DNA of 64,000 bases from Pseudeuparius sepicola (GCA_963920635.1 OY987305.1:25320876-25384875), one strand, 5' to 3'. Counted from the first letter of the stretch, positions 20,578 through 31,869 are shown. Notes: generated by a model not told the origin, from the letters alone. Made by a program: numbers and translations.

Positions 20578-21271
20578 ATGGATTTCATTAAAATTGAAGT
20601 AGATGCATACGTTGCTTCTCAAAAAGTGTACAACCGTTCCTGTAGTGGTGAAAAATTAATATATTTGCTTAGTAAACCAGATTTTATAATACCGAATGAA
20701 AGCTTCACATAAGTTGCTGAAGGAGCATGTAGTGTTGCGGAGTGTTGCCTAATGTTGGAAAAGAAGCGAAAAATTGATAATTATATTAAGATCATAATCA
20801 ACATTTGTGATCAAGAAAATATTGAAGAAATTAATTTTACCACTTATGAAGGATCATTGCCTGGAAGATAGTATTGCATATAAAGTACACGTTTTTAGTT
20901 TAATATCAAATTTTAATCTATACTATTTGGAGGACTCTTATCCAGTGAAAAACATAATAAAAAACTACAAGGGATTGAAAGTATGCTGTGATGGTTTTAT
21001 ATGTCAAGCTGCCTACTTAGCGAAACATAAAAATTTACAAATATTTGTTGAAGCTTTAACTACTATGAAATTATCATATACGTTTCAACCATCTACAAAT
21101 AAAAATCATTTAGGAATCTTGAATTGGTTGGAAGAAAACGTAAGAAAATATAAGGCAAACCCAAAAGCTCTTTTAGGATGGGATTGTGCACCAGACTCCG
21201 ATCACTGGCCATCTACCAAAGTGAAGGATTATAAGACAATTTTGTTCTTATCAACTCTTACAGGTAAATAA
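20578..21271 (+). pseudogene. Unrecognised protein remnant, two frames
   Basis: An ATG at 20578 (MDFIKIEVDAYVASQKVY) opens a frame that meets a stop after about 44 codons and continues as VAEGACSVAECCLMLEKKRK to another stop. A second frame from 20807 to 21271 stays open for 154 codons and contains KVCCDGFICQAAYLAKHKN and a Trp-rich end. The overlap and codon content suggest one broken gene. I do not recognise the family. It is on the strand opposite the other genes of the viral-like element. Confidence 0.4.
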
Positions 21272-21325
21272 ACATTATTAACGTAAATATATTGTTTTAT
21301 TTTCAATATTCACTTTTGTGAGCTG

Positions 21326-21437
21326 TAAGTTTCGTTGAGGTTTCGTCGACTTTTCGTCGTTCCGTCAACGTTTAATCGACGTTTCGTGAACGTTTCGTTG
21401 ACGTTTCGTCGAAGCTTTCGTTGGCGTTTCATTGACG
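21326..21437 (+). repeat. 12-bp minisatellite, TTTCGTCGACG-type units
   Basis: About nine degenerate units of (G)TTTCGT(C/T)GACG lie between the end of the unknown ORF and the stop of the OB-fold-like gene (minus strand). Confidence 0.75.
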
Positions 21438-21480
21438 CTAGTAACAGATTTAGGTTTAATAAATAAAAAAATATTTTCAT

Positions 21481-21831
21481 TTAAATATTTATATTTTCTA
21501 CAGATTGTAGAAACTGATTCGCTGGATGATGCTTTCCTGTGTTGAGTTGTCCCTTAAACACGAGGGAATATATTTCAGATAAGAAATCCTCCAAGTGTGA
21601 CTTGAATGCTACCGTGACTGTCTGCGGTAAGAATACAACATTCTCCTCCAGTTCCAGTAAGATGCATTCCCCAAATTTCGTCTTCGCCAGCTTGCCTGAA
21701 TATATTTTCAATGGCAAATCTTGCGGTAATTCCGCCAACTTGATGCTGGATTTCCGATTGCGGCACGTCAACTTGTTGATTGCTTGCCACCTTATATCCA
21801 AACCCAGTGGTAGAGAGGGGGAGCTGAACAT
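21481..21831 (-). CDS. Small OB-fold-like protein, copy C
   Basis: 116 codons. Residues about 47-73 carry GKLAKTKFGECILLELEENV and then VFLPQTVT, which aligns with the 102-aa protein at 60223 as T-x-(F/Y)-G-E-x-(I/V)-x-(L/V)-E-(L/F)-E-E ... LPQ-x-x-T. The C-terminal half has YSLVFKGQ, also matching the family layout of a short beta-rich domain. The pattern resembles small single-strand-DNA-binding/OB-type proteins carried by Polinton-like viruses; that function is inference. The upstream DNA (21840-21990) contains AGGTCA/GGGTCA half-sites and a TGACGTCA palindrome, as at the other two loci. The frame is intact, but the N-terminal 35 residues look unrelated to the relatives. Confidence 0.55.
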   Translation of the reverse strand: MFSSPSLPLGLDIRWQAINKLTCRNRKSSIKLAELPQDLPLKIYSGKLAKTKFGECILLELEENVVFLPQTVTVAFKSHLEDFLSEIYSLVFKGQLNTGKHHPANQFLQSVENINI

Positions 21832-21839
21832 GTCATAAC

Positions 21840-21990
21840 AATTCTTAACTTAAGGTAAATAACCTATCGGGGTCAAAGTCCCGCCCGGGGTCACGTCAGG
21901 TCAAAATGCAAGACCTCACCTGTCGGAAATAAACATCTACCACGTAGCGGCTGAGGCCGTGACGTCACTGTCCTGATGCCCGCTTTGAGT
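21840..21990 (-). promoter_or_regulatory. Putative viral promoter with GGTCA half-sites and CRE palindrome
   Basis: Upstream of the OB-fold-like gene the sequence holds GGGTCA twice, AGGTCA, inverted GACCTCACC and GTGACGTCAC within about 130 bp. The combination recurs upstream of the related genes at 31565 and 60223. No TATA box is evident here. Confidence 0.45.
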
Positions 21991-22099
21991 AACTACTATT
22001 TCAATTCGAGTTCAGCTATTAAGGTGGCTATGGTTTGTTTATTTATGAGAATTTTATTTTTATAAAGTAACCGGTTTTTATATTTTATTTATAGAGAAA

Positions 22100-22604
22100 T
22101 ATAACTTTTTGTTTTTAACAGACTTCAAAAAAGGAGGAGGTTATCAATTCGGTTGTATGTTTTTTTTATGTTTGTTACCTCAGAACTCCGTCATTTATAA
22201 ACCGATTTGGAAAATTCTTTTTTTTTTTATTTGAAAGGGTATACCTACAGGATGGTTCCATTTAAATTTGAAGAAAAAATTCCACCCCTAAGGGTGGACA
22301 AATAGGGGATGAAATTTCATATTGAACCGATTTCGATGATTCCTTTTTTACTAGAAAGGGAGTACCTTAGAGGTGACCCCATTTAAATTTAAAGAAAAAA
22401 TTCCACCCCTAAGGGTGGACAAATAGGGGATGAAATTTGATATTGAACCGATTTCGATAATAATTTTCTTCTTTTATTAGAAAGGGAATACTTTAGGGGT
22501 GGTCCCATTTAAATTTAAAGAAAAAATTCCATCCCTAAGGGTAGATAAGTAGGGGATGAAAGATGAAAGTTCATATATTGAACCGATTTGGATGATTCTT
22601 ATTT
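22100..22604 (+). repeat. About 120-bp tandem repeat array interrupted by an insertion
   Basis: Three units share GAAAGGG, CCCATTTAAATTTGAAGA, CCCCTAAGGGTGGACAAATA and GGGGATGAAATTT(C/G)ATATTGAACC. A further unit continues after the inserted BED element (about 23548-23680). The opening GACTTCAAAAAAGGAGGAGG is a common dispersed-repeat start in insect genomes. Non-coding. Confidence 0.8.
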
Positions 22605-23533
22605 ATAGATGGCTGGAGCATTTATGAACAGAAGCATTTTGAACATTTATGAGCAGGACATTTTTAAAAGTGTCTTCCCATTTTTGGTCACTGTCCGGCA
22701 GTTTTGGAGCATTTATGATCATTTATATAAATGTCGTCAGTTAGAGAATTAATGAGAATTTCTGGTCACTTGTGAGCATTTATGGTCATTTATTTTTAAT
22801 TCTTATGGTCATTTATAAAAAAATCCCTCAATTTTTAACCTATGAAACTACAAAACCGTTTCTAATTCTAACCTAGAATATTGCGAACTGTGCATCTACT
22901 TTGCAAAATGGTCAAACAAAGTTCAATTGTCTGGAATTACTCCAAGAAAATAAGTAACCAAAAATTAAAATATGCTATTTGCGAATTTTGTAAAACTGAA
23001 TATTTTGCCCATGCAGGAAGAATGAAAAAACATTTAATTCAATGTTCAAAGGCTCCAGTACATATAAAGAAGTTATTTAGTAGTAACAAAAATGTAAAAA
23101 GTATTTCTGATGTAGATGTAAGTATTGAATATAGCTCTCATTGTTAATTAATTTAGGTAATTTTATTGCAATAATTATAATTATTGCGTTGAATTTCAGA
23201 TCAAAACTTATTTTAATAATTTTAAATTTTAACAAGTTACTGGAATATTTTACTGATTGCTAACCTAACTAACCTCCATTCTACATGTACCTACGCGTTG
23301 GGTCTTCTAAATCTGTCTTCAGTTTTTTTTACATATTTTAATTTTTTTATTTTTGTTTTACTTTGTACTTTTTTAATCAAAAGTCATACATATGGGGTCT
23401 TGTTTTAAAGGTCTTTTCACAAGCAATCGAATGGCACCATTTTCAAAAATGTCCATAAATTCTCGAGGCCTCGGCGGACATTTTTAAAAGTGTCCTGCTC
23501 AAAATCGTAAATGCTCGGACATTTGCCATCTAT
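22605..23533. mobile_element. Non-autonomous element with TIRs and a BED-finger ORF
   Basis: The ends are inverted: ATAGATGGC at the left and GCCATCTAT at the right, and further in GAGCAGGACA with following TTTTTAAAAGTGT pairs with its inverse near 23485-23510. It splits the 120-bp repeat array cleanly; the phrase ATTCTTATTT occurs on both sides, but an exact adjacent target duplication is not obvious. The BED finger inside suggests a hAT derivative. Confidence 0.68.
22908..23147 (+). CDS. BED-type zinc finger, truncated hAT transposase start
   Basis: Seventy-nine residues from ATG at 22908. SSIVWNYSKK is the aromatic N-terminal part of a BED finger. The ligands appear as CEFC...KKHLIQC (C-x2-C-xn-H-x3-C). 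After the finger comes a short Ser/Asn linker and then a stop, so the DDE and dimerisation regions of a hAT transposase are absent. It may be a DNA-binding leftover of the surrounding element. Promoter not recognised. Confidence 0.62.
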   Translation: MVKQSSIVWNYSKKISNQKLKYAICEFCKTEYFAHAGRMKKHLIQCSKAPVHIKKLFSSNKNVKSISDVDVSIEYSSHC

Positions 23534-24202
23534 AATTAATTCTTATTTTATTAGAAAGGGGTTACCTTAGGGGTGGTCACATTTAAATTTGAAGAGAAAT
23601 TAAATTTGAAGAGAAAAATTTCAATCCTAAGGGTGGACAAATAGAGGATGGAATTTAATGTTGGATCGCTTTCGATAGATAATTCTTTATAATTCACTAA
23701 AAAATAAGAAATAAAATATAAAAAAGTCGGTGACAGTAAGTTATGATTTATGATGTATATGTAGGATATGATGTATTCATAATAATATATCTAAATAGAT
23801 TTAAATTTCTTGCCTTGGCTGTCATCAAATCCAAAGATGACTAACCCAATGTAGAAAGAGAAAAATATTTCTAAAACTTTAGGTGAAATGTGCATATGGG
23901 CAAATTTGTTAAGTCGGTGTTATTTTTTGTTAATGTTTTAAAATATTTAGTGGAGTGTGCATACAGGCAAATTTTTGAAGTCGGTTTTATTTTTTTTTGT
24001 TAAAATTTTTTATATTCGGATATTATTAAATATCATGATTTGGCGACATTGTTTTATTCAGTGTTTTTGGGGGGGGGAGGAGGAGGACGACGGAGAGGGA
24101 GAGGGAGAAAGAATTAAAAATAAAGGCCGGTAAAAGTTTCTATATTAAGGCCGCCTCGCCACCTCTGTCCCGGTAAGAATTTTGGGTGCCCATCCGCCCC
24201 TG
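23534..24202 (+). other. Repeat remnants and a G-rich run, no gene
   Basis: Holds the last unit of the 120-bp array, AT-rich sequence, and a purine run (nine G's followed by GGA repeats) near 24068-24110. No coding sequence recognised. Confidence 0.5.
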
Positions 24203-24543
24203 GCTGTACAGTACAAATTTTATGCCGTTTGAGACGCAAGAGAGATCGTTGCCGTCACAGGCAGCCGTGGAAAAACAATGGTTTGCAGAAATGTCAGTTT
24301 ATGCATTTAAAACAAATGTTATTCAGGGGTTGATGTTGCTAAAATAATTTAGGTGTTAAAAATAACTATATATTCCTGCTTTTAATTACATTCTTCAAAT
24401 ACGTACTTTGTAGTGTATAATCTTATACTTTATTATTTGTAAAAAAAAATTACGTTTCTCAAAGTTTTAGCACTTGCACGGCTGCCTGCGACGGCAGCGA
24501 GCTCTCTTGCGTCTCAAATGGCATAAAATTTGTACTGTACAGC
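24203..24543. mobile_element. MITE with about 70-bp terminal inverted repeats
   Basis: The left end GCTGTACAGTACAAATTTTA continues through GAGACGCAAGAGAG and GGCAGCCGTG. The right end is its near-perfect inverse (GCACGGCTGCC ... GTACTGTACAGC). The centre is AT-rich and non-coding. No clear target duplication, so the superfamily is unassigned. Confidence 0.8.
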
Positions 24544-25861
24544 AATAATGAAAAGAGAAACCGAGTACAGTTTCCGATCAGGTTTATTACTATTGTCCCC
24601 TGTGGACCTCTTTTTACCATTTTCACTTGTTTCCATAGCCACCTTAATAGCTGAACTCAAATTGAAATTTCGATTTTTTGCAATTGTGATGCAGTGTAAA
24701 AAAGTATAATTTGTGGGAATAATTTTTTGAAATTTGGAATCTGGGGGTTTTCAGGGGCTGGAATAATCGTATGGTCATTGAAAAGTGTTTGATAAGTACG
24801 TCTAGGAGGGCCCTATATACAAAAAAATTCGTTAAAATCCGTAAGCCAGTTCAAATTTTGCAGGGGTGTTCCAGATCCAAATGAGACACCCTGTATATGA
24901 GAATATTCAGATTCAGGGAAATGGCAACTCGTAACTTTGTATACTGGTTTTCCAAATAGTGCAATTTTTGAGGCACTATTTAATTTGATTAGGATGGAAG
25001 GCAGAAAAAATACAGCAAATTGATTAGCTGTTATTAACATTAATGAAGCTACTATTAAATACGGCTCACCTATATTTATAATAAAGAAGAAGAGGTGTAT
25101 TACTATACTAATTTTACAAATATATAATTATATTTGTAAAATTATACCATACTTATTTTACAATAATTATAATTTCCACGAAAATACACCTCTTCCTCTT
25201 TATTAACATTTGCGTGCACGCAGCCTAAACCTATTCAATTTTTCACCTATATTTAGCACAGATTTGCAGTCTCAAAAGTTTCAGGTTTTTTTATATGGGG
25301 GATTGTCAAAAAGTTATTAAAAAACAAGACTTTTATCACGGAATGTTAGTACTGACTATACAGGGAGTAGCAAAAAATGGTCAGTTCTTATTTCCATCTT
25401 CCGGTTCGACTGGAAGTGAGTATTAATTTGACAATTATGTTTTTTTTTTTAATCTGGACATTTCAAAAATTTTACGAAAAATTTCTTGAACATTTTTCGA
25501 TTTTTATTTCGTCGCAAAACAATCCAAAAAAGGAAAAATCTGATTTTTTTTGTGTACCTAGATCAATCTTAATCAGATATTTTTGAGGGACGCGTAAAGG
25601 ATGTATGAGTATAGAGTATAAGCAAATGATTTTTTTGTGTAAATCAATGTCAGTCTCAAATATATTTTTGGAGGACACGTAGGGGATATAGGAGTAGGTA
25701 TATAAAAAACATGTAGGGGTGCCCTGGGTAACGACAGAGGCGTCGATTTGCTTTTGCCGACGTAATTTATGTTACCTTAAATTTTTGCTTAATATTCATA
25801 AAAGTATTATAGCCGACTGCATAAACTTGATTTCAGGCAGGAGTCCTTATGACAATGTATG
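24544..25861. other. Non-coding repeat-derived DNA
   Basis: No gene recognised. Contains a solitary transposon end GACACCCTGTATA near 24888, a pair of inverted AT-rich arms around 25085-25200 (GAAGAGGTGTATT against its inverse with AATACACCTCTTC), and a solitary TATACAGGGAG near 25356. Confidence 0.45.
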
Positions 25862-26333
25862 TACAAGGGTGTTCCCGTATATTTTGACCCACCCCTTTAT
25901 TTTTCTAGTTAGAAAAAATTACTTAAATGAAAGTTTTAGGGTTTTTTCTGAACCGCTAGGATCTGTTACTAGATAAAACAAATAAGCGTCGTAAATTTAT
26001 GAAAAAATATAAAATTTACTTTTTTTAATGGAACACCCTGTATATTTGTGGATTTTTGAATTGCACGCATTTTTCCGATTCCAACAATATAAATATGTTA
26101 TGTTTGCTTTAAGCATTCGCATGATATTTCAAATTGTAGATAAATATGATCTTTATTATTTAATCAAGTTTGCCATGGAAAAACCTTTCATCTTAGACAA
26201 GAGCATTCCTGTTAACCCATTATTTTTGGGACAATACACCTTGGTACCCTGCAACTTTCATTTAAGTAAATTTTTTCTAACTCGAAAAATAAAGGCTCTA
26301 GGGGTGGGTCAAAATATACGGGAACACCCTGTA
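25862..26333. mobile_element. MITE with about 85-bp TIRs (AGGGTGTTCCC ends)
   Basis: The left arm reads GGGTGTTCCCGTATATTTTG then ACCCACCCC, a TTTATTTTT block and TTACTTAAATGAAAG. The right arm (26240-26330) is its inverse, ending GGAACACCCTGTACA. Interior non-coding with another solitary end (ACACCCTGTATA near 26034). Probably a Tc1/mariner- or piggyBac-like non-autonomous copy; the transposase source is not in the window. Confidence 0.75.
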
Positions 26334-28997
26334 CAGGGTGTCCCAAACTCGAAGCCCCAGGGTTATTATAGGCAAACAAAAACAGCCAGTAAAAACATGA
26401 CTTGTGGTTTTCTTGTAGGACCACTCAAGCTTGCTTTTAGGCTAAAAAGATAGTTTTTAGGTATTTGAAAAATATAGGTTATGATGTCATGAAATATATT
26501 TTCCCAGGACCATATCTGTTGCTCATTATATTTGGAAAGAGCACGTTTTTCTGATAAACTTTGGTAAATGTTTTTCTTGAAATCGGCAGTGAAGTGTCTC
26601 AAAATCGTCATTAAAAGCTCAGAAATCGGCACTGAAGTAGCCCACTATTGTACGATTGTTTCAATAAGTAAGCCTTGGCGAGATGTAAACATCAAACGTC
26701 AGACGCGGAGCTATCGCCCGTCAAAAGTGACCAAACATTCAAAACCCGGCCAATAAATCCTTTTTAAGTTTTCGTACACACTGCGAAATTGTTACCTATA
26801 TCAGCGCAATATTTTAGTAGGTTTGAATACTAATCTATTTTACATAGAGGATGCACAATAGGCAGCAGTTTGGATTTTCTGTCAGAAAGTGCCGTGTCTC
26901 GTCATACTTGACCTAGGTAGAGCGATCGTCAAAGTCAAGCAACGCCGCGCGCAGTCGGTTCATGGACGGGTGATCCCTTATGACTATTTTTTCGCCTAAT
27001 AAAACTTTTTTTTTTCGATTTCAAAAAAATATATAATATGTACCTCGGCACTGAAGTTATTTTTATGACTCGTGGTTTTTTGCCTCGGCCAAAGGTCTCG
27101 GCAACTAAATTTTACATGGGTCATAAAAAGTTTGTAACGAAAATTTTATCTAATTTCCGTTACAGCGTTTAAATGCAGTATTTCATTCCAATTCATTCGT
27201 CACCCCCCGTATACGCGTACCATTTTTTAAAAATGTTGCCCCAATATCTGCAACCACCTATACAAGCTGATGCATAATAAGTTGCCTACCTTGATGTTCT
27301 TAAACAAACCATTTATTAAAGGGTATGCGCCGGTCGCAAAAGTGTTGAAATTTTATTCATCGATTGAAGGTATGTATTACTAGAACAATTACATTGTTGT
27401 AATCACTGCCTGACGTTAATCCTGGCCTGTCATCATCGTCTTAAATTGCGATTTCCGATTGTTTTTCTACATAGATTTAGCTTCCCAAACCTTCTAATTC
27501 ATTCTAGAAACGGAAGTCATATTATTACAAAGGTTATAAATAGATCGGCCACTTCCCTATCGACGACTCGTGGACCGTGGTGATCTCACGTCAGGTGAAA
27601 GTTCGGTTTTGATTTTCTGTCTAGAAGATTTCCGTGTGAAAACTCTTTTCAATGGTGTGGACTTGTTTTCGCTGTGCTAATTTGGTTTTTTCTGTTTTTT
27701 ATTACATGTGCTGAGGCCACTTATATTGGTAGCACAGTCTGGGTGAGTAGCTGCTCAATTTTTAATAATTTCTTATTAATAACGTCATTTTGACGACTTC
27801 TTGAGCTACTCTTACCTAGGCCTGTTGCCCCTTTTCTCTTTGGGCTACACGCTGCAGGCGGTGGCCATAATTTGGTTATAAATTTGTTTTATTTGCACAG
27901 ACTTATCGAAACGAACCCTTAAGTTGCCCGAGACTGACGTGGACTCTACCACGGTTCCTTTTTTGGTTATCTAGCTTTTTGTGGCTGATATATTTTTTAC
28001 TTTTTATCTTGTAAATATTGTATAGAAAATTTGTAAGGCATTTGTGTTTTCTGTTGCATGCACTCCGGTACGTGAGCGAAGCACGTAAGCCAGACAGTGA
28101 CTGACTAAGTACCAGCACACCAACCTTACAACCCGGCTTTAGAGTATTGAGCACACCTCGAGTCTCGAGGCCTAGCCGAGGTCCTAATCCACGAAAAAGG
28201 AGCTTGGAGCGTTGGTGGCCACTACTCAGCTTTAATTTGGGAAGGTTTCAAGGTACTCTGTGAGATCCAATAGTCCAAATTTTCAAAGTGCTCGTAAACA
28301 AGACTTTAAATGCTCACGTGAACTTTTCGTGCTACTTGTGTTTTTCTATTAAGCTCACGAACATCTCCGATGTTATATTGTAAACTTTAACATTTTTTCA
28401 GGTTTCTAACAAATTATAAATTGTAAGTATCAAATTTAACCACTCAGTTTACCAACTTCACTTTATTGTAAACATTTTTATGTGCGATTTCAAATTGTAA
28501 ATATATTGTAAATAGGAAAATGTGCTTTTTATTTAACCACTAAATAGTTCAAGCTTCTGGCGCTCAAACATAACCATTTTTGTTATAAGTTGAACTTCAA
28601 TGCCTTGGTAGGTACATAAATAACTATTTTTGATATCTTGTTTCGTTAAAAAGTTATAATGCGTATTATTTTTTGAAAAAATATGAAAAAGATCCCATGG
28701 TATTTTTTTAATGAAAATCGAGTTAGCCATGACTTCGGAAGGTATATTTTTGACACAAACAATTGACAGATGCTCGGACAGATGTATTATGGAATAAGTA
28801 TTAAAATTTTATTATTATTAACTGTATGAACGGCTTTTTAAGAAAAACTGTTATTATATACACTTTTTATGTATTATATTTAAGAACCTAACAATTTTAG
28901 CGAAAAAGAATAACCAACAATATAAAAATAAATGCTAGGTAGGTTCTTACTTATAAATAATTTTTAATGTGACTACCTTCTTTTAATAAACATAAAT
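26334..28997. other. Long stretch with no recognisable gene
   Basis: Begins with half an element (CAGGGTGTCCCAAACTCG) abutting the MITE. A TATA-like TATAAATAG at 27535 precedes a less AT-rich stretch to about 28260 containing GCGAAGCACG-type words, possibly an LTR or a non-coding retroelement body, but I see neither repeats at both ends nor coding motifs. 28300-28990 is AT-rich with repeated AAATTGTAAATAT-like words. Short ORFs here look like chance. Confidence 0.4.
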
Positions 28998-29285
28998 CTA
29001 GACGGCGTCTATCTTAGTGGCGTCTCTTAATACATCATCTGGTGTTATTTGCCGACAGGCATCTTCTATTTTTTCTATTAAATGATCAATATTCCAAGAT
29101 GGAGTTTTGTAAACAATGTTTTTCAGAAATCCCAATAAATGGAAATCTAATGGTGTTAGATCTGGGGATTTTTCTGGCAATTTTATGAGACCATTTATTC
29201 CAATCCATTTGTTTTCAAACTCATTATTTAGAAATTCTTTTACAATGTTGGCCTGTATTCTGGAGCTCCGACGTGTTGAAACCAT
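28998..29285 (-). pseudogene. Mariner-type transposase, C-terminal fragment
   Basis: The minus-strand frame encodes VKEFLNNEFENKWIGINGLI followed by KLPEKSPDLTPLDFHLLGFL and then KNIVY. The phrases W(I)G...G, SPDLTPLDF and G(Y/F)LKN(x)VY belong to the end of the DDE domain of Tc1/mariner-superfamily transposases abundant in insects; the last catalytic acid lies in the Asp of this region. Everything upstream is lost or scrambled and no inverted repeats were identified. The apparent start Met is not the gene's original start. Confidence 0.72.
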
Positions 29286-30019
29286 ATGGTTCTTAATATT
29301 TTCTAAAATTTATTTATGGTGTAAACAGATCCATTGAATTTTAATTGGGTTTTTCGCCACCAAACTGGTTAAAAGACAACTTTTTCAAGTTGACTGGAGA
29401 ATTAAAAAATTCTTAACAGTAAATGAACTAAACTTTGAACTTGTAACTTAAAAAATATGTTCAACAAATTTGTTTCCTGAGCTTTCTGAGAATAAATCTT
29501 CCTCCTTTCTCAAAGATCATGTCACGTCAAAGTGAAATGACAGATTAATAAATTTCATCTTAAAATGTCATGACAACAGAAACCATAGCCTAGCCACCTG
29601 TCTGATATTATAGCCTGTGTTCTATCTAATTATTTATACTAACTTCTCTTTGAATAAGTGGAAATAATATTTTACTGAATTCCACCGAACATTCAGCCAC
29701 CCAGTTATTGTCTGTATTTCCTAGAATAAATGCTGATTCTTTAATTTTTCGCATTCATTGTTATTGGGATATTCTCTCTTCCCGAGGAAGATAATATAAA
29801 TTATCGAAACGTCGACAAAAATTTGGAAAAGTAGTTTCCATTTTAAAACGATACCAATACCCAAAAAAACCATCCTTCTGCATCATCTCGGATCGAAACT
29901 GATTTAGGGTTTTTATTTATTTTTTATAAAAGGAAGTCGGGGAACTTTCTGGGAATCGATGTAGATTTTTCGTTTTTTTGGTAATTTAATGATGTAGGGA
30001 GAAAGTTCTCTAACTTCCT
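29286..30019. other. Non-coding, dispersed repeat remnants
   Basis: 29338-29400 matches the phrase at 18645-18710. 29780-29830 (GAGGAAGATAATATAAATTA then TCGAAACGTCGACAAA) resembles a common retroelement end. No gene seen. Confidence 0.45.
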
Positions 30020-30350
30020 TTTCGCGGTTTCCCAGGCAAAGGATTATGCATACACCACGGAAACGTCGGTGAACATTACCAGCTTTGCGGTGTTTGGTGA
30101 TGGTATTGGCTTGTCTGCCCTATACATCCTGAAAATCTTGGGAGCAAGCACCGTCCCCTGTGGTACTCCTACCCAGACGGGCTGCTCGTCCTATCCTTCC
30201 ATGCCGCACATAACAAAAAGCGTAAGCGTTCTACTTAGTGTATACGAAAATCTTCCATACTTCAGGTGTTGTTTAATTTGCGCATAACCGCGTCGTGCCA
30301 CACCCGGTCCAAGTCCTTGGCACCATCTAGGTGTAGCAATAATGGATTAT
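30020..30350 (-). pseudogene. Non-LTR reverse transcriptase scrap (Jockey-like)
   Basis: On the minus strand, LDGAKDLDRVWHDAVMRKLN corresponds to the RT box with catalytic Asp, and about 45 codons on, VGVPQGTVLAPKIF and TAKLVMFTDVSVVYA correspond to the next two boxes (the FADD Asp pair is mutated to FTDV). Several stops and shifts interrupt. A diagnostic but heavily decayed Jockey/CR1-type fragment, unlike either LINE family described above. Confidence 0.7.
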
Positions 30351-31187
30351 ATTATGCCCTTTTATTAAACCCTAAACTTATGCCAGTTGCTACTTCAGCG
30401 GCTAGCATTTCCCAAAACTTTCTTATTTACAATTTTTTCTACTCGTATGTCGAAAAATACAAAACTTAGGTGGTGCCTATTGGCTAATCTTTCGTGTATA
30501 CCCCTGAACTATACACGTCAGTTTTACAATCAATCGTAATCGTATTGATGCCATTGTATTTTGTGATGAACTTTTACCTGATTTCAGGTACCCAGGGAGA
30601 ATCCATTGCCATGGAACGATTAGGAGCCGCCACTCCATCTAGAAGCTCATGTGCTGGAGTGCAAACTGATCCTCCAGAAGCAAGTGAGCCGTCTGACGCA
30701 ATTGCACTTTTGTAAATTATTCCAAAGATAGTAAGTACTTGGTCGCTATTGCGCTGGAAACAAGGAAAACATTGCCAAACGCGACGACGCAACTGGTGGT
30801 TGGCTTTGACTTACTCTAATTTACTGAGAGAACAGAACTGTTGAAAGGCTTCAGCCAAGATCCTGTATAGAAGTGAACGACCCCCTCCTGTCGAATTTTT
30901 TTTATGTGTATACTTAGCAATATATTATTGGTTTTTATAACATAATCAATTAAGTTAATAGGCATTTAAAAGAAAGTAGATCTCATGTACATTCAATTAC
31001 AGTATTTCCAGCAAAAAACGAGCATCTATTAAGGGATTAACGGCTTACCTTAAGAACACTGAATCCAAATTATATAAACATTGTTATGTCCATTATACAG
31101 GGTTTCGCAACCTATCCGAAAATGATTAGCCAGATTCGCACCTTTCAGTGAGTTGATTGAAGGTGATATATTAAAAACATATATATC
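30351..31187. other. No gene recognised
   Basis: A plus-strand ORF at 30494-30715 and its minus counterpart lack any family signature. A solitary ATTATACAGGGTTTCGC end lies near 31095. Confidence 0.4.
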
Positions 31188-31440
31188 AGTAGATATGCTA
31201 AGAGAGTTCCCGACCACTTGCCTCATGCTCCATAAGACCATAAATGCCTACATTTTCGCTACGTCACACCCGAGATCACGGCTTGACCTCAGTTGACCTT
31301 TGGGCTGTGTGTGACTCCATTTGACCCTCGATTCTTCGAAGCCGCATTTCTCAGTTACAGGTTACGGCTTGTTCGACCCCCACCCCTGACCTCACTCTTG
31401 CCGCTGGTGGGGTGTAACGCCTTTATATTTGATGGAGCAC
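31188..31440 (+). promoter_or_regulatory. Putative viral enhancer-promoter, locus A
   Basis: Upstream of the OB-fold-like remnant: TACGTCACACCC, CTTGACCTCAGTTGACCTTT, TTTGACCCTCG and a TATA-like TTTATATTT at about 31420. A related block opening AGTAGATAT(G/A)CTA and GAGAGTTCC recurs at 33275, after the gene cluster, so locus A is bracketed by direct repeats. Confidence 0.45.
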
Positions 31441-31444
31441 AATT

Positions 31445-31729
31445 CCTGCACCATTCTTAAGCCCTAAAATTCAGTTGTTCGTGGGTAGTTTGAACAAGAA
31501 TTTGGTTTTGAAGAGAATCGAGAGTGTGTAGAATTTGGTTGTGACTGAAAATTTTTAAAAAAAGATGGTGTACAAAGTGAACACGCAATATGGCGGAAAA
31601 ATCTTCGTGGAGTTTGACGAATTTACGCCTCAGCGGATCGAGGATATCGGCAATGGAAGGAGGCATTACCTGAAGAGTCTTGGACCAGCCGGCCGTATTA
31701 CAAATATAGAATTTGTTGTAGAAACTTGA
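31445..31729 (+). pseudogene. Small OB-fold-like protein, copy A (broken)
   Basis: Aligns with the intact 102-aa gene at 60223. The residual ORF (31565-31729) encodes VNTQYGGKIFVEFDEF, FTPQRIEDIGNGRR and SLGPAGRITNIEFVVE. The region matching the true N-terminus (from about 31471, AACAAGAATTTGGTTTTGAA) has lost its ATG and gained stops, and about 13 codons including the LPQRYT motif are missing. A poly(A) signal AATAAA follows at 31747. Decayed copy of a viral-like gene. Confidence 0.68.
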
Positions 31730-31869
31730 ATCCTATAATTATTTTAATAAACATTTAAAACCATTACCTTCGTTTTATTTATGTATCCTAAAAAAATCTT
31801 TATATACCGAAACTTGGCACTTGGGAAAAGGTATAAATAAAACTCGTCGTGTCTATTCAGTTCGGTATA

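Noticed and set aside
22190..23690. CRISPR-like or gene-cluster interpretation of the 120-bp repeats
   Set aside because: Units are contiguous and degenerate without unique spacers, in eukaryotic repeat DNA.
27530..28260. Possible solo LTR or host promoter with TATAAATAG
   Set aside because: No matching second copy, no target duplication and no coding sequence could be found; left as unclassified.
30494..30792. Overlapping 73- and 72-codon ORFs
   Set aside because: No recognisable motif, no promoter or homologous neighbour; most likely chance.
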